Positions 60,551 to 64,000 of a DNA stretch of 64,000 nucleotides are shown piece after piece. The notes under the pieces are model-generated. The model did not search any database. It was not told the DNA's origin and saw only the letters and a list, made by a program, of their open reading frames with translations. How positions within the stretch are numbered: position 1 is the stretch's first letter; each line of letters opens with the position of its first letter. Source of the DNA: Rhodococcus pseudokoreensis (GTDB lineage Bacteria > Actinomycetota > Actinomycetes > Mycobacteriales > Mycobacteriaceae); contig NZ_CP070619.1 of assembly GCF_017068395.1 (NCBI RefSeq), positions 7,750,001 through 7,814,000 on the forward strand. Direction: 5' to 3'. The position numbers and the translations under genes are program-made.

Positions 60551-61489
60551 CTAAGGCAACAGGATGAATTTGCCCGCCGCGTGCGGCTTCCGGAGATCGG
60601 CGTGAGCGCGCGCCGCCTCCGACAGCGCGTACGTGCGCGCGACCCGCACCCGCACGTCACCGCTGCCCGCGAGGTCGACGAGGGCGGCTCGGGCCTGTTT
60701 ACGCGGTTCCATGCTTTCCGGCCCGAGCGCGCCCACGATCCGGAAACCGGCCTCGCCCGCCCGTGGTCCGGGGACGGTCGTCACCAACCGCGACCGGTCC
60801 CGCACCAGGCCCACGGACACGTCGATCGCCTCGTCGCTGCCCGCGGTGTCGATGACGGCGTCCACCCCGTCCGGTGCCAGGACACGGATCCGGTCGCTCA
60901 GGCCGTCCCCGTAGGACACGGGCGTCGCACCGAGCGACCGCACGTAGTCGTGGTTCCCGGGCCGCGCCGTGCCGATGACCGTGGCGCCGCGAGCCCGCGC
61001 CAACTGCACGACGAACGACCCCACGCCGCCCGCCGCCCCGTGCACGAGCAGCAGGTCGCCTGTGCCGACGTTCGCCGTGTCGAGGGTGTCGACCGCGGTG
61101 GCACCCACCGCGAGAAGTCCGGCAGCCTCATTCCACGGCAACGACGCCGGTTTCGGGACCACCGAATCACCGGACACCACGAGCCGGTCCGCGTACGCCT
61201 CCGACAACGGGTACGCGATCACCTCGTCGCCCACCGCGATCGGGCCCCTCGGTCCCGTGGCGGAGTCACCCACCTCCGCGACGACGCCAGTCGCCTCGCT
61301 GCCCAGCCGCATCGGCAGCGCTACGGGATCGGCGCCGAACGCGCCGCTGTAGAGCTTGTAGTCGATCGGGTTGACCCCGATCGCGCGGACCTCGATCACC
61401 ACCTCACCCCGCGCGGGACCCACCGGCTCCGCATCGACCACCGCGAGGACCTCCGGCCCTCCGTACGCCCGGGCAACCACACGTCGCAT
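60551..61489 (-). CDS. NADP-dependent quinone/zinc-less alcohol dehydrogenase-family oxidoreductase
   Basis: 312-residue MDR superfamily protein of the quinone oxidoreductase (Qor) branch, without the structural zinc cysteines. GroES-like N-terminus (GEVVIEVRAIGVNPIDYKLYSG, RLGSEATGVVAEVG), Rossmann motif LLLVHGAAGGVGSFVVQLAR and C-terminal AAGKFILLP. It likely reduces quinones or enones with NADPH. The start is ATG 61489; 13 bases upstream begins a 50-bp palindrome that also holds the treY stop. No ribosome site precedes the ATG. Confidence 0.9.
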   Translation of the reverse strand: MRRVVARAYGGPEVLAVVDAEPVGPARGEVVIEVRAIGVNPIDYKLYSGAFGADPVALPMRLGSEATGVVAEVGDSATGPRGPIAVGDEVIAYPLSEAYADRLVVSGDSVVPKPASLPWNEAAGLLAVGATAVDTLDTANVGTGDLLLVHGAAGGVGSFVVQLARARGATVIGTARPGNHDYVRSLGATPVSYGDGLSDRIRVLAPDGVDAVIDTAGSDEAIDVSVGLVRDRSRLVTTVPGPRAGEAGFRIVGALGPESMEPRKQARAALVDLAGSGDVRVRVARTYALSEAARAHADLRKPHAAGKFILLP

Positions 61490-61502
61490 ACAAGGGCCAG
61501 TA

Positions 61503-61552
61503 CCCCCGTGAGTACTTCTTAACCGCCGGCGGTTAAGAAGTACTCACGGGGG
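61503..61552. repeat. 50-bp perfect palindrome between treY and the oxidoreductase
   Basis: Left arm 61503-61527 begins CCCCCGTGAGTACTTC and ends AACCGCC; right arm 61528-61552 is its exact complement, with no loop. The last five codons and stop of treY read through the right arm. Flanks CCAGTA/GGCCAG add little. It may be a factor-binding site, a very stable terminator (no T run), or a dispersed palindromic element. Confidence 0.95.
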
Positions 61553-63902
61553 CCAGCAGGACCACCGGGTAGCGGGCGAACAGGGTGGCGGCGTCGATGC
61601 GGCCGCCGGGGTGCGTCGCGGAGGTGAGCAGGTCGGTCCACGTGCCGTCCGGGAGGATCACCGTGGTGTCGCCCCAGCCGTCCTGCTGCAGCCCGACGCT
61701 GTGCCGGGTGGCCAGGGTCACGACGTCCGGCGCCGCTCCCTGGGGCCCGCGGGTGAATCCGATCAGGTGTTCGGCTGCGGTCCCCGACGCGAAGACCGGC
61801 GCGTAGGTGCCGCCTGCGAAGCTGCCCGGACGCTCGCGGCGCAGGCGCAGGGCCGTCCGCACGACGTGCATCTTCGCGGCGCCGGTCGCGTCGACCGGAG
61901 GGGTGCCGAGCCCCGCGAGCACGGTCCGCCGCACGTCGTAGTCGACGGGACGGCGGTTGTCGGGGTCGACGAGCGAGTCCTCCCACAGTTCGGTGCCCTG
62001 GTACACGTCCGGGATTCCGGGTCCGCACAGCTGGAGGAGTTTCTGGCCGAGCGCATCGGACCAGGCGTGCGGTGCCAGTTGCGTGCACAGCGACCCGAGG
62101 GCCTTGCCGACAGTGCCGTCGATCACGGTGTCCAGCCAGCGGTGGAGGTCGCGTTCGAAGTCCTCGTTCACGTCGTTCCACGACGTCCGGGTCCCGGCTT
62201 CCCGGACGGCCTTCTCCGCGTATGCGTGGACGCGGTCGCGGAAGTCGGGCACGTCGCCCGCGGCGCGGCCGTCGACCGGCCACACACCGAACAGGTTCTG
62301 CCACAAAAACAGTCCGGTGGCGGGATCGGGGCTGGGGGCGATGCGCTCCCACTGGTCGACGCATTCCGCCCACAGGTCCGGCACCTGCGACAGGATGCCG
62401 ATCCGGGCGCGGACGTCCTCGCCGCGCTTGGTGTCGTGCGTCGAGAGCGTCGTCATCGCCCGCGGCCACCGGCCGGCGCGCTCGGCGGCGGCGAGGTGGA
62501 ATTCGGCGGGGGAGACGCCGACGTGCGCGGGGTTGCCGCCCACCTCCTGCAGCGACACCAGCCGGGCGGTGCGGTAGAACAGGCAGTCCTCTACGGATTT
62601 CGCCATCACCGCGCCGCAGACCTGCTGGAAGCGGGTGGCCGCCTCACCGCAGGCGATCAGGGCGGCGGCGAGGGCGGACAGTGCCGCGGACCGCCCCGGT
62701 TCGCGCCGCGCGGCGTCACCGATCACGCGGGTCGCGAGCCCGGCGAGCGGGCTGTAGTCGGACCGGTACACGGGCATCGCCGCGACGACGTCCACGACGG
62801 CATCGCGCAGGTCCTCGGCGGTGCAGTCGGTGCCCGTCTCCGCGCGGATCGCGCGGACGAGGCGCCGGACCTCCGGGGCGAGGCCGGTGCCGGCGACGTC
62901 GCGTTTGATCGCGGTTTCGTGCTCGTGGATCCACGTCACGTCACCCCGGTCGCCTGTGCGGGACGCCGACAGGGCGGTGAGCGCGGGAGCTCCCGACGGG
63001 TCGACGAACACGCCGCCGAGTTCGGCCAGTGCGTCGTAGCCGGTGGTGCCGTCGATCGGCAGGTGATCGTCCAGGGGTTCGGAGTGGCCGAGGATCTTCT
63101 CGATCACGAGCCAGCGGTCCGCGCCGATCACGCCGCGCAGCCGGTCGAGGTACCCGGCCGGGTCGGACAGCCCGTCGGGGTGGTCGATGCGCACGCCGTC
63201 GATCAAGTCGTCCGCCACCCAGCCCCGCAGTTCGCGGTGCGAGGCCTCGAACACGCGGGGGTCTTCCTGACGGATCCCGGCCAGTTCGCTGACCGCGAAG
63301 AATCGGCGGTACCCGATGAGCCCGGAGTTCCACGGGACCAGGCGGTACGACTGCGCGTCGTGCACCGACTCCGGCTCGGTCGCGTCCGTGCCGGGGGCGA
63401 TGGGGAACCGGTGCTCGTAGAACGCGAGCAGCGGCTCCGGTCCCGAGCGGTCGACGGTCAGCGACTCGCGGTCGGCGTCCGATCCGAGGACGGGCAGCGC
63501 GAGCCGTCCGCCCGCGCCGTTGTCCTCGCTCCAGTCGATGTCGAAGAAGTCGGCGTATTCGGAGCCGCGACCGTGCGTGAGAACGTCCCACCACCAGGCA
63601 TTCTCACGCGGATTCGCGACGCCCACATGATTGGGGACCAGGTCGACGACGAGGCCCATGCGGCGGCCGCGCAATTCCTGCGACAGCGCGGCCAGCGCCT
63701 CCCTGCCACCGAGGGCGGGGGACACGCGGGTGACGTCGGTGACGTCGTAACCGTGGGTCGAGCCCGTCGTGGCCGTCAGGATCGGCGACAGGTAGACGTG
63801 CGAGATCCCGAGGTCGTCCAGATAATCGGCGACGGCGGCGGCGTCCGCCAGGGTGAAGCAGTCTCCGCGCAGTTGCAGCCGGTAGGTGGCCGTGATCGCC
63901 AT
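61533..63902 (-). CDS. treY: Malto-oligosyltrehalose synthase
   Basis: GH13 isomerase turning the reducing-end alpha-1,4 bond of maltodextrin to alpha-1,1. 789 residues. LSPILTATTGSTHGYDVTD, VVDLVPNHVGVANPRENAWW, the catalytic IDGVRIDHPDGLSDP, EKILGHSE, HEHETAIKRD and STHDTKRGEDVRARIG are TreY signatures. ATG 63902 is 13 bases after the treX stop, implying cotranscription. The C-terminal APVSTS falls within the 50-bp palindrome. Confidence 0.97.
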   Translation of the reverse strand: MAITATYRLQLRGDCFTLADAAAVADYLDDLGISHVYLSPILTATTGSTHGYDVTDVTRVSPALGGREALAALSQELRGRRMGLVVDLVPNHVGVANPRENAWWWDVLTHGRGSEYADFFDIDWSEDNGAGGRLALPVLGSDADRESLTVDRSGPEPLLAFYEHRFPIAPGTDATEPESVHDAQSYRLVPWNSGLIGYRRFFAVSELAGIRQEDPRVFEASHRELRGWVADDLIDGVRIDHPDGLSDPAGYLDRLRGVIGADRWLVIEKILGHSEPLDDHLPIDGTTGYDALAELGGVFVDPSGAPALTALSASRTGDRGDVTWIHEHETAIKRDVAGTGLAPEVRRLVRAIRAETGTDCTAEDLRDAVVDVVAAMPVYRSDYSPLAGLATRVIGDAARREPGRSAALSALAAALIACGEAATRFQQVCGAVMAKSVEDCLFYRTARLVSLQEVGGNPAHVGVSPAEFHLAAAERAGRWPRAMTTLSTHDTKRGEDVRARIGILSQVPDLWAECVDQWERIAPSPDPATGLFLWQNLFGVWPVDGRAAGDVPDFRDRVHAYAEKAVREAGTRTSWNDVNEDFERDLHRWLDTVIDGTVGKALGSLCTQLAPHAWSDALGQKLLQLCGPGIPDVYQGTELWEDSLVDPDNRRPVDYDVRRTVLAGLGTPPVDATGAAKMHVVRTALRLRRERPGSFAGGTYAPVFASGTAAEHLIGFTRGPQGAAPDVVTLATRHSVGLQQDGWGDTTVILPDGTWTDLLTSATHPGGRIDAATLFARYPVVLLAPVSTS

Positions 63903-63915
63903 CGTCGCCCCCGGT

Positions 63916-64000
63916 TCAGGCGGTCCGGCGCAGCACGACCAGCGACCGGGACTCGACCTGCAGCGAATTCCCGGCCTTGATCACCGCGTCCTTCGCCCCG
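63916..64000 (-). CDS. treX: C-terminus of a glycogen debranching enzyme (TreX/GlgX), cut by the window edge
   Basis: Only 27 residues are visible: GAKDAVIKAGNSLQVESRSL followed by VVLRRTA and TGA. The end VESRSLVVLRR is the usual C-terminal strand of TreX/GlgX enzymes, which debranch glycogen to maltodextrin. The call rests mainly on position directly upstream of treY, the treX-treY-treZ order of M. tuberculosis Rv1564c-Rv1562c. Confidence 0.85.
   Translation of the reverse strand, partial: GAKDAVIKAGNSLQVESRSLVVLRRTA

Noticed and set aside
61611..63980. Plus-strand open frame of 789 codons antisense to treY
   Set aside because: Mirror of treY caused by codon bias; the catalytic motifs of TreY are all on the minus strand.

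Overview
The window is chromosomal DNA of a high-G+C, mycolate-type actinobacterium, most likely a Rhodococcus. Two things point there. Gene order follows that of Mycobacterium tuberculosis around Rv2178c-Rv2144c and Rv1536-Rv1564. The carotenoid ketolase closely resembles the CrtO known from Rhodococcus. Almost all of it is core genome: I see no insertion sequence, prophage, CRISPR array, tRNA or rRNA.

Layout. (1) 1-15.6 kb: the 3' part of class II DAHP synthase (aroG) faces a PASTA-bearing Ser/Thr kinase (pknL). The kinase is divergent from a small winged-helix DNA-binding protein of the Rv2175c type. Then comes a mostly minus-strand block that interleaves carotenoid genes (crtB, crtI, the GGPP synthase idsA, a family 2 glycosyltransferase, a CruF-like hydratase, crtO) with cell-envelope genes (mptA, lppM). 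metF is embedded on the plus strand. A GNAT acetyltransferase and a divergent HEPN-type protein end the block. (2) 15.8-37.3 kb: the division and cell wall (dcw) cluster, all on the plus strand: DUF3040 protein, mraZ, rsmH, ftsL, ftsI, murE, murF, mraY, murD, ftsW, murG, murC, ftsQ, ftsZ, pgeF, yggS, sepF, yggT, wag31. Most neighbours overlap by ATGA, GTGA or TTGA, which implies translational coupling. A MraZ-box array with exact 10-bp spacing precedes mraZ. (3) 37.3-47.7 kb: a T-box leader and ileS, then dinB, an MTB12-like lipoprotein, two facing lipoproteins, lspA, an RluD-type pseudouridine synthase, a small envelope protein and rarD. (4) 47.8-57.6 kb: dnaE1, a small membrane protein, a Ddn-like F420 enzyme, a PoxB-like enzyme, ilvA, and a TetR/MFS efflux pair with two palindromic operators. 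(5) 57.6-64 kb: the maltodextrin-to-trehalose pathway on the minus strand (treX partial, treY, treZ). Four genes (quinone oxidoreductase, TetR, DUF1918, a small protein) lie between treY and treZ, and a 50-bp perfect palindrome sits at the end of treY.

How it fits together. The cluster builds lipid II (murC-F, mraY, murG) and the divisome and polar growth machinery (ftsL/I/W/Q/Z, sepF, wag31). PknL with its PASTA ectodomain is a plausible muropeptide sensor upstream of it. The carotenoid genes predict a ketolated, 1'-hydroxylated and glycosylated carotenoid. MptA extends lipomannan, and treXYZ make trehalose, the carrier sugar of mycolic acids. I find no clearly new multi-gene system. The best leads are the carotenoid glycoside branch, the 50-bp palindrome, the triplicated 25-bp repeat between pgeF and yggS, and the non-standard start of idsA.
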